From Seminavis robusta (taxonomy: Eukaryota > Bacillariophyta > Bacillariophyceae > Naviculales > Naviculaceae): a stretch of 64,000 nt of DNA. Under the pieces are notes generated by a model that did not search any database, was not told the origin of the DNA, and saw only the letters and a program-made list of their open reading frames with translations. Shown here piece by piece: positions 32,539 to 42,760 of the stretch. The position numbers and the translations under genes are program-made. Each line of letters opens with the position of its first letter. Position 1 is the first letter of the stretch. Location: positions 55,864 through 119,863 of the forward strand of contig CAICTM010000107.1 of the NCBI GenBank assembly GCA_903772945.1, read 5' to 3'.

Positions 32539-34335
32539 TTACCATTCGATGCCCTCTTCGACATCGTCCTCGACGATTGGCTTCTCTTCTTCCTTCACTT
32601 CTTCCAAGAGACTACCGTTGTACACTGCCATCGTCAATTCAAAGGCAAGGAACAAGGGTTCCATGTTCAGGAGCATCGCTGCTCCTTCCAAAGAAAGATG
32701 CGCAATGTGCAACAATTGGTGTCGTCCAATCTTTCCACCACACTGGAAGAGACAGATCACCAGACTCGCGACCATGCTCGCGATACCAAAAGGGACTTGC
32801 ACTGCTTCCCGTTCATCAGCTGCCATGGCGAACATCATGCACTTGATAAAGAGCAAGCCCCAAAGAAACTTTGCAGCGAATGAAAGCTCTTTTGGTTGTT
32901 GTTGTTGTTGGTTGTCATCGACCTCTTCTGGAATTTCAATGACAACGTGTTCGGCGACTGGATCGGGAGAGAGTTGTTGTTGTTGTTCGCTGCTTGTCAG
33001 CATCGGCAAGTTGTTGCTCTGCCTGTTGTCGCTCGTAGGGCTTCATGAAAGCGTCCACTTCCTGACGGAGTTCCTCGCGTGCCTCCTCTGTCAGTCCGTA
33101 GGCCTTCACGAGATTTGGTCGATCACACACAAGTAGATGAAGAGGATGTTGAATCTTCTTCTTGTCGATATCAACATACCCACGCCATTCAAAATATGGA
33201 TCGATCGTTTCATGGTGCTCCGCAGTCTCCAATGCCTTTCCGTATTGTGCACGTCGAACATTGGCCATGATTGCATCCTTGACGGTCTTCTTCTCCTTCT
33301 TCTCGACTCGTCCAAGACGTAGTCGACTTGAAGCACGGCCTTTTTGAATTCCACCTTGTGACCCTTTTTGTTGGCTGGCTTGTTGTTGGGAGTTGTTGAA
33401 ATCTCCGAGTAGTCTCCTTGCCAAACTTGAGTGGGCGCATCGTCTCGAGGGACAATCTCGACGTATGCTAGACACTTTTCGCCAGTTTCAGGGTGATCCA
33501 CGATCTTCTTGTATCGACCACGTCGATGGTTTTTTGGCCCCTTGTCTCCAAGACAGTCAATGTGGTACCAAGCATATGTAACAAAACCAAAAGGGCTGGT
33601 TGGCTCATCATCGTCATCGTCCTCTTCTTCAGTCTCGATGACATCCTCATCCGCCGATGGAGGAGATGGCTTTGTTGTTGGCTCTGCTGGCGGTCCATTC
33701 TTGAAGTACTCCATTGCGGCCAAAGTGCGTTGACGACTTTCTGTTGTTGGAGCTGGCAAGGTTTTGAGGCACTTGCGGAACTCGGCGATCATGTCGTCGA
33801 TGGTGGACTCGGCTGTCTTTGGTGGAAGTGGCAGGTTGTTGGCTCGAAGGCTGTTGACGCGCACTTGCAACTTGGAGAGTGTGTCTGCGGCGGTGGACAC
33901 TGTTGTGGTGACTTTGGAGACTGTCTCTTGTTTTGTTGGCCCTGCGGGCGGAGACGGTTCTTCTGCAGAAGGTGGGAGCAGAAACATTCCAGAAAGTGTG
34001 GTCCGGTTGTTGTTGATGTTGTTGTAGGCCACGTTTTCTATGGGCGTTGTCATCATGTTATCAGTTGTAGTATCTAAGTGGACATTGTCGAAGAGCGACT
34101 GTCCCTTCTCCTCGGCCATGGTCAATTTATGTTGAGGAGGTGTGTTGTTGACTGGAGAGACTTTCTCTCGCAGCTCGATCAAGACGGGGGCAAGGCGCAT
34201 CTTGATCATTGTTTTGTGTTCCCCCGCTGGTAGCGGTCCTTTCTTCTTTTCCACCATGGTGAGGAGATGGTGAGCAGGAATCGGAAAGCAAGCTTTCGAG
34301 CGTCCAGAAGGTTTGGTTTTCATGTTGTTGGCCAT
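32539..34335 (-). CDS. Uncharacterised membrane protein gene interrupted by two frame changes
   Basis: The ATG at 34335 opens a Lys/Pro/Thr-rich N-terminus followed by a helical segment, an acidic ETEEEDDDDDE tract, and a folded-looking domain (FGFVTYAWYHIDCLGDKGPK, CLAYVEIVPRDDAPTQVWQGDYSEI). Near 33310, in an AGAAGAAGGAGAAGAAG run, coding shifts frame and continues with TVKDAIMANVRRAQYGKALE and EWRGYVDIDKK. Near 33000, in a CAACAACAA run, it shifts again to a frame with two hydrophobic segments (FLWGLLFIKCMMFAMA, PFGIASMVASLVICLF) and an acidic C-terminus ending at 32539. No family is recognised. The shifts may be assembly errors in low-complexity runs, mutations, or unusual splicing. Confidence 0.5.
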
Positions 34336-35555
34336 TGTCACAGAATTGGAAGTGACAGCAGCAATAGTGGGAAATTTGTAGTGTGTTGTAGCGTTCAGAG
34401 TTGTAGCGAGAGTAGGGCTTCGGCGTACGTCTAATCGAGTATAGTGTTTCCAGTTTTCCAGAAACAAATTTGTGAGCAAAGAATGAGGTTGTCTCATTTT
34501 TCATCGTGAACTCAGCTGTCGGAGATCATCAGCGTGGAACGAAACGCCGTGCAATCGAAATCCGTCTGAAAAAATCACGACCAAATGATGGACCGTAACC
34601 GACCGCTGATTTCACCACAATAAAGCCGCTTCCGACGCTTCTCCTGGTCTCTCCTGGCCAAAGACCACTCGGCAGGACCTGTGGGTGCCATTGTTGGTGT
34701 TGGTTGCTTGTTGTTTCTTCCATTGCCACCTTCTTCCTTGGCAGCAAGTTCCTGACGAGGGTCGACAGCGTGCCAAAAATTGGTCGTGAAAGCGAGGTGA
34801 CACGAAACCGTGCTCATGACGTCATCTAACCGATTGACGTCATCTGACCGAGACGCAAACGGGACTGAAAGAAGCTTCAACCTCCCTCCTCCTTGACGCT
34901 CGATCGACGGTGTTGAGGGCGGTGGACCGTGGATGATGGTGATGGATGTGGACCGACGACCAGCTTGAAGCCTGATGGCAAGGGCTCCCTCCTTGGGCCT
35001 CCTTGGCTCTGCGGCTGAAGGAAGATGGTGCTTCATGGGCCCTCGTTCGCTTGATAGACCTTTGTTTTTGTTGGAGGATCGTCTTCGCCGTGGACGGTTT
35101 GCTGTTGGGCTGCCGTCCGTGGATCAAGAACGTTCGTGGAAGGAAAAGGCTTGAATCAAGTCTTCCGCTGAAAAGGTCAAGTTGTTCGGTATCAAGTACG
35201 CTCTACGGTACGTAGTACATGTAGACAAGGGAAGTTGCAAACGGAGTGAGGTATCGGCACGTCTTCAAGAGGCAACCAACGCATGCGGCCCGTCTGAGCC
35301 ACGAGGAGTCGAACCAAACCATGGCGATCGATGCAGATCGATCATGGATTAGAATAGAGAACACACACATACTACAAGGAAAAGTAAGCAAGTAGAGAAC
35401 ACAAGTAAAGCGATAAAGCAATGTTGAATATTGATAACTATAGTAGTGACGTCTTGTCGATCATCGGAGTGAAAAAGACTTCTCGTTTCCAGCTCCAATA
35501 CTCTGCTACTGATTAGACGTAGGGCGTTCCTGTTGAAATTGATTCCTTCCTCTGA
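34336..35555. other. Upstream/intergenic region, no gene called
   Basis: A minus frame at 35036-34575 is open but basic and Pro/Gly/Arg-rich with no domain. The region holds the CRE-like pair at 34817-34842. The span 35200-35555 is the 3' flank of the coiled-coil gene. Confidence 0.4.
34817..34842. promoter_or_regulatory. Pair of CRE/bZIP-type sites TGACGTCA
   Basis: Two exact TGACGTCA palindromes at 34817-34824 and 34835-34842 sit in an 18-bp direct repeat (TGACGTCATCTxACCGA). In Phaeodactylum tricornutum, TGACGT/ACGTCA elements are CO2/cAMP-responsive and bound by bZIP factors. They lie about 480-510 bp upstream of the minus-strand start at 34335. Which gene they serve is inference. Confidence 0.5.
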
Positions 35556-36797
35556 CTAGGGAGTTCCGCGGTATCCCACAGTACTATCTGGATCAATTCC
35601 CCAGTCGGCAGATCTAGTACGCGACTTGGTCCCGACTTTGCGTGCTGTCTTCTCCATGGTCGCCGCCGCCACCTTACTGCCGCCGCGACCGCTGCGATGC
35701 GGCATCTCCAAAGGAGGGATTGGCATGTTCCGCCCTGGATTGAGCATGCGCGGCTGTCCAGCTGACGTCGTCTTTAACTGAATGCGCAGTGCTTCAATCT
35801 GCCGTTCTTGCGATTCCACCAATGACTCCCACTGATCTCGTTCTCGATCTTGTTCTTTCCAAATCTGACTGATTTCTTCTTCCAACTCGAGCGCTCGTTG
35901 TTCCTCCACCTTTTGTTGATTGTGGATCTTGACATTCTGTTCGTGCATGTAGTCGACTTCCCGTTGGAGTTCTTCTTGTTGAAACCACATTTTGTCTCCT
36001 TGTTCCAAGAGTTCGTTGATTTCCGTTTCCAACTTGGTGTGTTCGACGCGAGTGGCATTGAGTTGGAGTTCCAGTTCTGCAGCACGGTCTTCTTCCATGC
36101 GATGACGTTCAAAGATATCTCGATTCTGTTCTTGCAACAATCCCACTTCTCGTTCGAGTTGTTCCCGATCTGCTAGCAGTTGATCTTCCGCGGCGGCCAT
36201 GTCTTGAATCTCTTGCTCCAATGTCGTCTTGTCGTTCCAAATGGCATCCAATTCTAGTTCCAATTCCTGTGTGCGCTGCTTTTCGGCTTCGTGCAGTGTA
36301 ATGACGTAACTGACTTGATCTTGAAGATATGTGGCATCGTCGGCCATTTGTGCCAGACTGTCGGTAAAGTGTTGGACAATGTTGGTGGCATGCTGCAATT
36401 CAATCAGCGTCTTGTCGTCGTCTTCTGGGCGGGGGGGCATCGGTGGTGGTGGTGGTGCCACGGCACGATTGTTATTGCTTCCAGGAGCACCACCAAAGTT
36501 GGGTCGAGATTGGGGGGCCGTCTTGCCATTTCTATTGTTGTTATTGTTATTGTTGTTTCGATTGTTAGTGGTAGGAGCAGTAGGAGTGGTTGTTGCAGCT
36601 GTGGTAGAAGGAGGCGATGTTGCCGTCAGGGTGGTTCCACCCACAGTTGCCCTCTTGCCATTGGCGGGTTTGACAGAGGAAGGTGCGGTGGGGATGGAAA
36701 GACGCTGTCCAAGAGGCGACTGGTCCTGACAAACGAGGGTGAAAGCGGTAGCATGGCCAACCACCAACAAGGCGGCGGGCAAGAGGAACATCTTCAT
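35556..36797 (-). CDS. Coiled-coil protein with signal/plastid-type presequence (413 aa)
   Basis: Single exon. Residues 1-18 form a signal peptide (MFLLPAALLVVGHATA) and the next residue is Phe. An ATA|F junction resembles the ASAFAP cleavage motif that directs diatom proteins to the secondary plastid. The following 30-40 residues are Ser/Thr/Lys/Pro rich like a transit peptide. Next come Thr/Asn-rich and Pro-rich stretches (RNNNNNNNNRN, PPPPPMPPR). Residues about 130-350 form a long coiled coil with heptad-like Glu/Leu/Gln repeats (LEQEIQ, LEREVGLLQEQN, LETEINELLEQ). The C-terminus is basic. Function is unknown; plastid targeting is inferred. Confidence 0.75.
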   Translation of the reverse strand: MKMFLLPAALLVVGHATAFTLVCQDQSPLGQRLSIPTAPSSVKPANGKRATVGGTTLTATSPPSTTAATTTPTAPTTNNRNNNNNNNNRNGKTAPQSRPNFGGAPGSNNNRAVAPPPPPMPPRPEDDDKTLIELQHATNIVQHFTDSLAQMADDATYLQDQVSYVITLHEAEKQRTQELELELDAIWNDKTTLEQEIQDMAAAEDQLLADREQLEREVGLLQEQNRDIFERHRMEEDRAAELELQLNATRVEHTKLETEINELLEQGDKMWFQQEELQREVDYMHEQNVKIHNQQKVEEQRALELEEEISQIWKEQDRERDQWESLVESQERQIEALRIQLKTTSAGQPRMLNPGRNMPIPPLEMPHRSGRGGSKVAAATMEKTARKVGTKSRTRSADWGIDPDSTVGYRGTP

Positions 36798-37283
36798 GAT
36801 GGCTGAATTGAATAAGAATTCTGATGATGTTGGGATTGCCAGAAGAAAGAATAGATAGATTGTGTCTTTCCCTCCCCTTCAGCAGCTGCATGTTGTGATG
36901 CGTACAGCTGCCGTACATGCAAGCCAAGATGGCTGTGTTGATGAAGGACACCCAATGAAGACAGCTCTGACCAAAGACCAAAGTGCGTGAGTCCTCATGA
37001 CGAGCGATGACGCCAACAGAACCAATTAGAAAGATGAGTGAGAGAAAAAGGCTTCTTGACTGATGTGACCTGATGTCAGAGGATATTCCTTTACGTCATT
37101 CAAGCTCTTTCGCCATCTGGCGACCCGCTTTGCATCACCTCCAAGCTGCCGAAGGATCTTGAGAAGGTACCGGGTACCGTACTATTGTACAGAAGAGGAA
37201 GTTGACCGCTGTATAACTTTCAGGCTGGCCCGCTTCTTCGAATCATGGCCAAAAACTTACTATACTAGCTAGTGGTAGCAAAC
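36798..37283. other. Intergenic, divergent promoters
   Basis: Part of a 2.27-kb spacer between the divergent coiled-coil and MscS genes. A GGTACCGGGTACCGTAC word cluster lies at 37167-37183. No gene seen. Confidence 0.45.
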
Positions 37284-37678
37284 TAAGTACTTGTGTAGAA
37301 TCCTACAGCGGACTACCAGGGTTTTTAAGGCCTAAAAAGTACTATAAAAAATTAAGTACTTGTGTAGAATCCTACAGCGGACTACCAGGGTTTTTAAGGC
37401 CTAAAAAGTACTATAGAAAATTAAGTACTTGTGTAGAATCCTACAGCGGACTACCAGGGTTTTTATGGCCTAAATAGTACTATAGAAATTTAAGTACTTG
37501 TGTAGAATCCTACAGCGGACTACGAGGGTTTTTATGGCCTAAATATTACTATAGAAAATTAAGTACTTGTGTAGAATCCTACAGCGGACTACCAGGGTTT
37601 TTATGGCCTAAATAGTACTATAGAAAATTAAGTACTTGTGTAGAATCCTACAGCGGACTACCAGGGTTTTTATGGTCT
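37284..37678. repeat. 69-bp minisatellite, 5.7 copies
   Basis: Units begin TAAGTACTTGTGTAGAA at 37284, 37353, 37422, 37491, 37560 and 37629; spacing is exactly 69 bp each time. Copies differ at only a few positions (AAGGCC or ATGGCC, AAAAAGTAC or AAATAGTAC, one ACCAGG to ACGAGG). The last copy stops after about 50 bp. Each unit holds AAGTACTT and AGTACTATAG. No coding role is visible. Confidence 0.97.
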
Positions 37679-37848
37679 TCCTTATTTATTTGTTCGATAC
37701 CGTAAACTCTATCTAGCTAGCTATGGTAGTCTAGATGATGTTATTATCTCCTCTTTACAGCGGCTACTCCTTTTGAAGAAGACTCTTCTATTATACCATG
37801 ATCATGACAGGCTCCTCTTGTTTGGTTGGATAAGAAGGAAACAGCGGC

Positions 37849-38070
37849 AGGAGCTTCTTCCGTTCGACGGAACAGATCGATGACTTGGATGACTGCGTCG
37901 ATGGCTTCCCTTCACGGCACGACCATGGCGCATCTACCACAAACTAGCTACCAATGAGAAGTTAACAGAGGGAGGAGCTTCTTCTGTTCGACGGGTCGAG
38001 GGATCGATTGATGACTGCTTCCATGTGGATGGCTCCCTCTTCACGGAGCGACCAATGAATGACGCCTCCG
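37849..38070. repeat. Diverged 124-bp tandem duplication
   Basis: GAGCTTCTTC(C/T)GTTCGACGG at 37851 recurs at 37975. Downstream GATCGAT(T)GATGACT, GATGGCT(C)CC and TTCACGG blocks also match. The similarity is partial. The remainder to 39068 shows no gene apart from a doubtful 81-codon minus frame at 38561-38316. Confidence 0.55.
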
Positions 38071-39068
38071 GATTGGCAGCGTTCGATCGATCTGTTCTAT
38101 CGTTCCATCCATGCGACAGATTCTTCCAAGTTCCAAGGCGGATAGTTTGGTCGACGGATCTTCATTGTTAACGGATAGATGATCCTGGTCTATGACATTG
38201 CTACGGTACTACTGTACTACTAATGCAACAAGCAGCAGGTGCTCTACTACACGTACTGATTTGGTGGTGTCGAAACGAAACGGGGGCTTTATCTTTCATC
38301 ATGAATTTCTACAATCTACATGTATCTGATTTTGCGTGGTTTGCCTTCTATTAGCACTGATGGGAAGGGTACTCCAGTCTTTATGTTCATGCCATGCCAC
38401 ACATTCATTGACATGAATAACTCTACAGTTTCATACATGTGGAGTGTGGAGAGGGAGGACTGGAGCACCATGGAGAAATCCATGGCAGCATGACAAGCAA
38501 CATATCGGAATCCATCCATGCTAAATTTTCCATACCGTCGTGGCTCGAGCCATGGCAACAAACCTTGGAGCTAGTTTCAAGGAACGCAAGTGTCTGTGAG
38601 TAGTGTGTTGAGGAGTTGCTTCTCTAAAACTCGTTGGCTACGTAGACAATATATTGGTAAAGCTTAGATAACACCCTGCATTTGGTCAACAATACTGTTG
38701 TCTCGGTGGTAACATTCAATCGTTTTCTTTGATCGATTCTTCTCTCTACTAGTACAGCTGCTCATGCCTACAGTAGTTGCTAGCTGTGGAGGAATCCATG
38801 TGTGGCTTTGTTATTTGTCTTGCAAGTTAGACTAGATCTACTTCTGTTTGCTCGTTCTTGTGTGGTGGTGTGGCAATGGGGCGGGTGAGGAGATTGATGC
38901 TCTTGCGGATGTGTTGTTTTCCGCAGCTTTCCTGGCTAAAGAGGTTGTCATTGGCGCAAGCGACCGCCATGCCGCTCTTCCGTCCTCTTCTTTTGGTTAC
39001 CTGGTGGACTACTTCTATTGGTTTCTGGATGGAGTGTAGAGTGTAGTAGTCTAAGCAAGAGAGAGATC

Positions 39069-42000
39069 ATGCAATCGCCGTCTCGATGGGGCAAGTCCAC
39101 TGGCGGAGGAGAAGCACGGACACCGGAACGAAGAAACACATCCGACAACAACAATGACACTACTCAAGAAGAAGAGCAGCCCTATCAACCCCCGCGGCAG
39201 AGAGTGACGGTGAATGATCTGGATGTGGAAGAAGCGGAAGGAACGGTGGTGCAAGTGTTGGAAGAACGACATCGTCAGAGTCTCAATCCAACAGGCTCAG
39301 TCCAGCACAAGATCCAACGCCTCGAAGAAGCGGCCGAAGCCAGACGCATCGATATCATCCGCAAGACACATCGGCGGGCGGCATCGGGCCATGCGAGTCA
39401 TATGTTGCATCAAATTGAAGAAGAGGATGATGGCTTTTCCATTCTACTAAACAGAAGAGACAGACTGACAGAGAACGATGGCTTGCTACGAGCCCTCAAT
39501 CCGCGACACAACAATCCGACCAATCCGTATGCGTCCAATCTCGATCACCATTTGCTCAAGGGACAACAAGAAGAACAAGAGACCACCGATGAGTTTGCTC
39601 GCTTGACTAGTACTACTACTATTGATCATCAAAAGTACAACAACAATATTCGCCAAAGAAGCCCTCGCGGTCTTCCTCTGCATGGTCATCCAAAGACATC
39701 ATCCTCCGACTATTTTGCCACCAACCAGGATGGATTTGTCAATGCGAGCAGCAATAGCAGCAATAACAATCAACAACGAGGTGATGATCCATACGCGTCG
39801 ATTAAACAGAGCATTCTCAGTGGCGCCAAGGGGCGGATCCGCCGCGTCGTTCCTCGATGGATCCGAGAGCTCTGTTCCATGTGTCATCCCATGCGACTCT
39901 TCAACAATTGCCACGACATTTTGGTCCGTTCGCAATTCCTCTGGATTGGGTTCCCCTGTTTGCTCGGATCGGCCTTTTGCGTGTATATACTCGACAATCC
40001 ACGGCTCCACTTTTTGCCGGGAGATACCACCCTGGCGGTTTGGTTGTTGTTTGCGACACGGCAAACCGTCACGTTGGGAATTGCCAGAATGACTGTCTAC
40101 GTGCTCGTGGACGGGCTCATGTTAGTACGTTCGTTATAGTTGCGCATCAACACGGCACGCCCATTCATCATCAAGGCGCTCACAGATTTATTGCTTTTTG
40201 CAGGGGACCCACCTCGCGGTCCAAACTCTGGGACCGTTGGTGACACTCACGGCCGCGACTGGGAAAGGATGGCCCGCCATTATGGTCTTTTGGGGTCTAT
40301 GGAATCTTGTCTTGATCCATGGAGACCACCCCTTCCAACTCAACTGGTTGTATTGGACGGAGATGGAGTTGTTTAATCAAAACTTTGGTGGTCTCTTGGT
40401 CAACAGTCTGTTGTACACGCGGATTCTATTTGCGGCCATTCTCGGTGGACTCTTTGTGTCTGCCAAGAGGACCATTTTTGCATTGCGGTTTGGACGGAAG
40501 CAAGTTGGTACGTGAACTTATATAGAGAGAGACCGAGTTATGCCATTTAATGGATTTGCTGACTGACACCTTTGGCATGCTGCTACTCTAAGTTGAATTC
40601 CGGGGGAGGCTCAAGAAGACCCTGGCCGATATTGTTCTAATAGACGAGGTAGCCACCCTGGCAGAGCAAGCAGAGAAGGAGGAAGTGGAGGAATCCTCTT
40701 CAGAGGAGGAACCGCCGAGTTGGGATCTCATGTCGCCTTCCCTTGTGCAGCAAAACTTGAACGATATCCTTTGGATACCAAAGATCGAGTATCAGGACTC
40801 CAACACATCCGAGTTTTCCTCCAAGACCCCCGACGAACCCGCCAACAAAACACCTGCCAACACTGAGAAACGTACTTCCTTTGCTGACAAGCCTGTGCCA
40901 CCGTCCAGCGCTGACAAGCCTGTACCCACCAGTCCTCCTAAACCGTCACGTCACACGCTTCGAAGGACGGAGAGTGGACGAATCCACCTCAAAGATATGT
41001 TGGACTCGTGGGACGAACCCGGCTCTGATTCGGACAAGGTTTCGGATATATCAATTCACGAAATCTTGAAGTTTCGACGTGCTCTTTCTCATCTTGAAGA
41101 AGATAATATCTTTGGAGAAGCTTTCGGTTCCACTGCATCCCGTGATGAGTGCATTGCCAACAGTCACTCCGTATACTACCGCTTGCTAAAACTAGCCCAT
41201 GAAAGCGACAACAATCTTGATGCGAGTGGAGGAAGGAAACATAATGATGTCCTTCCTTTTGATGTTTTGGGCTTGCTTTGCTTGGGAGATGATGGCAAAA
41301 CCCTGAATGAAGGAAAGAAGAGGAAGATTCGAAAGCTCTTCACCCCGGACAGGTGCGGCAAAATTCCACTTCTACCGTTCATCCAATCTATTGACTCCTG
41401 CTATAAAAAGCTCGTATTCCTAAGAGCATCCGTGAGGAGTGCGTCCTTGCTGGATCGAGTATTGGAGAGGCTTTTCAATGCCCTCTTCTACTTTGTCCTG
41501 GTCTTGTTCTTGTCAAGTGTGCTGCAGCTCCATCCGTGGACGCTCATGGTATCGATCACGTCCCTGCTTGTTTCTGTTTCCTTTGCTTTGGGAAGTAGCA
41601 TTTCTCACTACGTCGAAGGGTAAGCAACGACGGTCCACATGGCTCTGTTTCGCGGTCTCAATGTGCTCACAATACATGCCCTCCCTTTCTCCAGGGTTTT
41701 CCTCATTGCTGTTCGGCGTCCGTTCGACCTGGGAGAGTACGTTGAGTGTTTCGCGAATGGTCATGGGCTCCACCAATCTTGCTTTGCTCTCAACCATCCT
41801 TTCCTCTTCTTCGGTCTGTCATTGCATGTCCTTTTCAGCCGAATCATCATGTCAAGTGCCGATTGTATCGACCCCTTGCCGGATGTACCCAAGAATTCAT
41901 GGCTCGTCGAAGAAGTCACTCTCGCCACCACAACGTTGCGATATGCCAGAACGAACGAAGTCTGTACTGTCAACAACTGGTAAGTTCAGTTTCATTGGAT

Positions 42001-42542
42001 GTCTCGTCCGCCATCATGGCAGCATGCTGCTCACATGTCGCATTCTCCCTGGCAGGTCTCTTTCCTCGACGAGAATAGTCAACTTGGCGCGGTCCCCCAA
42101 TGCAATCCTCAACTTTCCTTTCAGTGCACACATTTCCATCTTGGAAGGCAACAAGCTCGAGCAATTCAAAAAGGCGATCCAGAAGTTTGTGAGCGAAAGA
42201 CCTCGCGTTTGGGAAACTTTGGCGTTTGTGCGTCACGACATGGCGGATGTTGGCAATGAGGCTGTGAATCTCTCCTTTGCAATTCGTCACCGAAGCCCGT
42301 GGCAGGAGGCTGGTCGCATCAAGAATGACCGGACCGAAGTGTTTCGTTTCCTGTATCAGTTGGGGAACCAGCTGAATGTGCACTTTTCCGCTCCTGCGGA
42401 GCAGAACATTGTCTACCAAGGGGGGGCACTGCGACGAGGTGATACGGATGACATGAGCAGCAGGGATTTGATAAAGAAAAGCAACATTCGCCCCATTCCG
42501 GTAGAGCCGATGGTGGGTGGTGGTGCCGGGAAGATGTTTTGA
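39069..42542 (+). CDS. MscS-type mechanosensitive ion channel (1018 aa)
   Basis: Exons are 39069-40124, 40204-40507, 40593-41619, 41695-41736, 41839-41979 and 42056-42542. The five introns are 75-102 nt and all phases agree. The long hydrophilic N-terminus (about 280 aa) is Asn/Gln/Arg rich. Membrane segments follow (FLWIGFPCLLGSAFCVYIL, TLAVWLLFATRQTVTLGI, MVFWGLWNLVLI, LLVNSLLYTRILFAAILGGL). An acidic loop and an EF-hand-like stretch (CLGDDGKTLNEGKK) come before the last pair (LFNALFYFVLVLFLSSVLQL, LLVSVSFALGSSI). After these, RRPFDLGDRI (about residues 802-812) is the conserved start of the MscS beta-domain and spans a 42-nt exon. The layout resembles plant MSL proteins with a cytosolic N-terminus. 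Expected role: tension-gated osmotic release. Confidence 0.88.
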
Positions 42543-42760
42543 GAGTGGTTGTTGTTGCTGCTGGTTCCTTTGGCAGTTTTTGTAGTTTTAACTTGGCCAA
42601 AGCTCTTTGCAGATTGAGTTCACCCGTGTTTTGTACCGTTGATTGAGTTCCATGAATGCAGATGCGGCCGTACTAGTAGCTGTTGGAGCTTCATTAAGAG
42701 TTGCATCACGAAACTCGCCCCAGCGAGCAACACAGTACTGTAGCTTGAAACATACATCGA

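Noticed and set aside
35270-35320. GGTTCGACTCC-like word on the minus strand, reminiscent of a tRNA T-arm
   Set aside because: The flanking bases do not form a T-stem and no matching acceptor, D-arm or anticodon arm could be found.
37284-37678. CRISPR array
   Set aside because: The whole 69-bp unit repeats without unique spacers, and the genome is eukaryotic; it is a minisatellite.
39857-40243. Plus frame crossing the first intron of the MscS gene
   Set aside because: The intron with GTACGT and CAG ends restores the conserved frame; the alternative ends at a stop soon after.
41439-42542. Single long ORF starting MRPCWIEYW
   Set aside because: Its 5' part reads introns and exon 3 of the MscS gene in the wrong frame; only 42056-42542 is genuine coding sequence in that frame.
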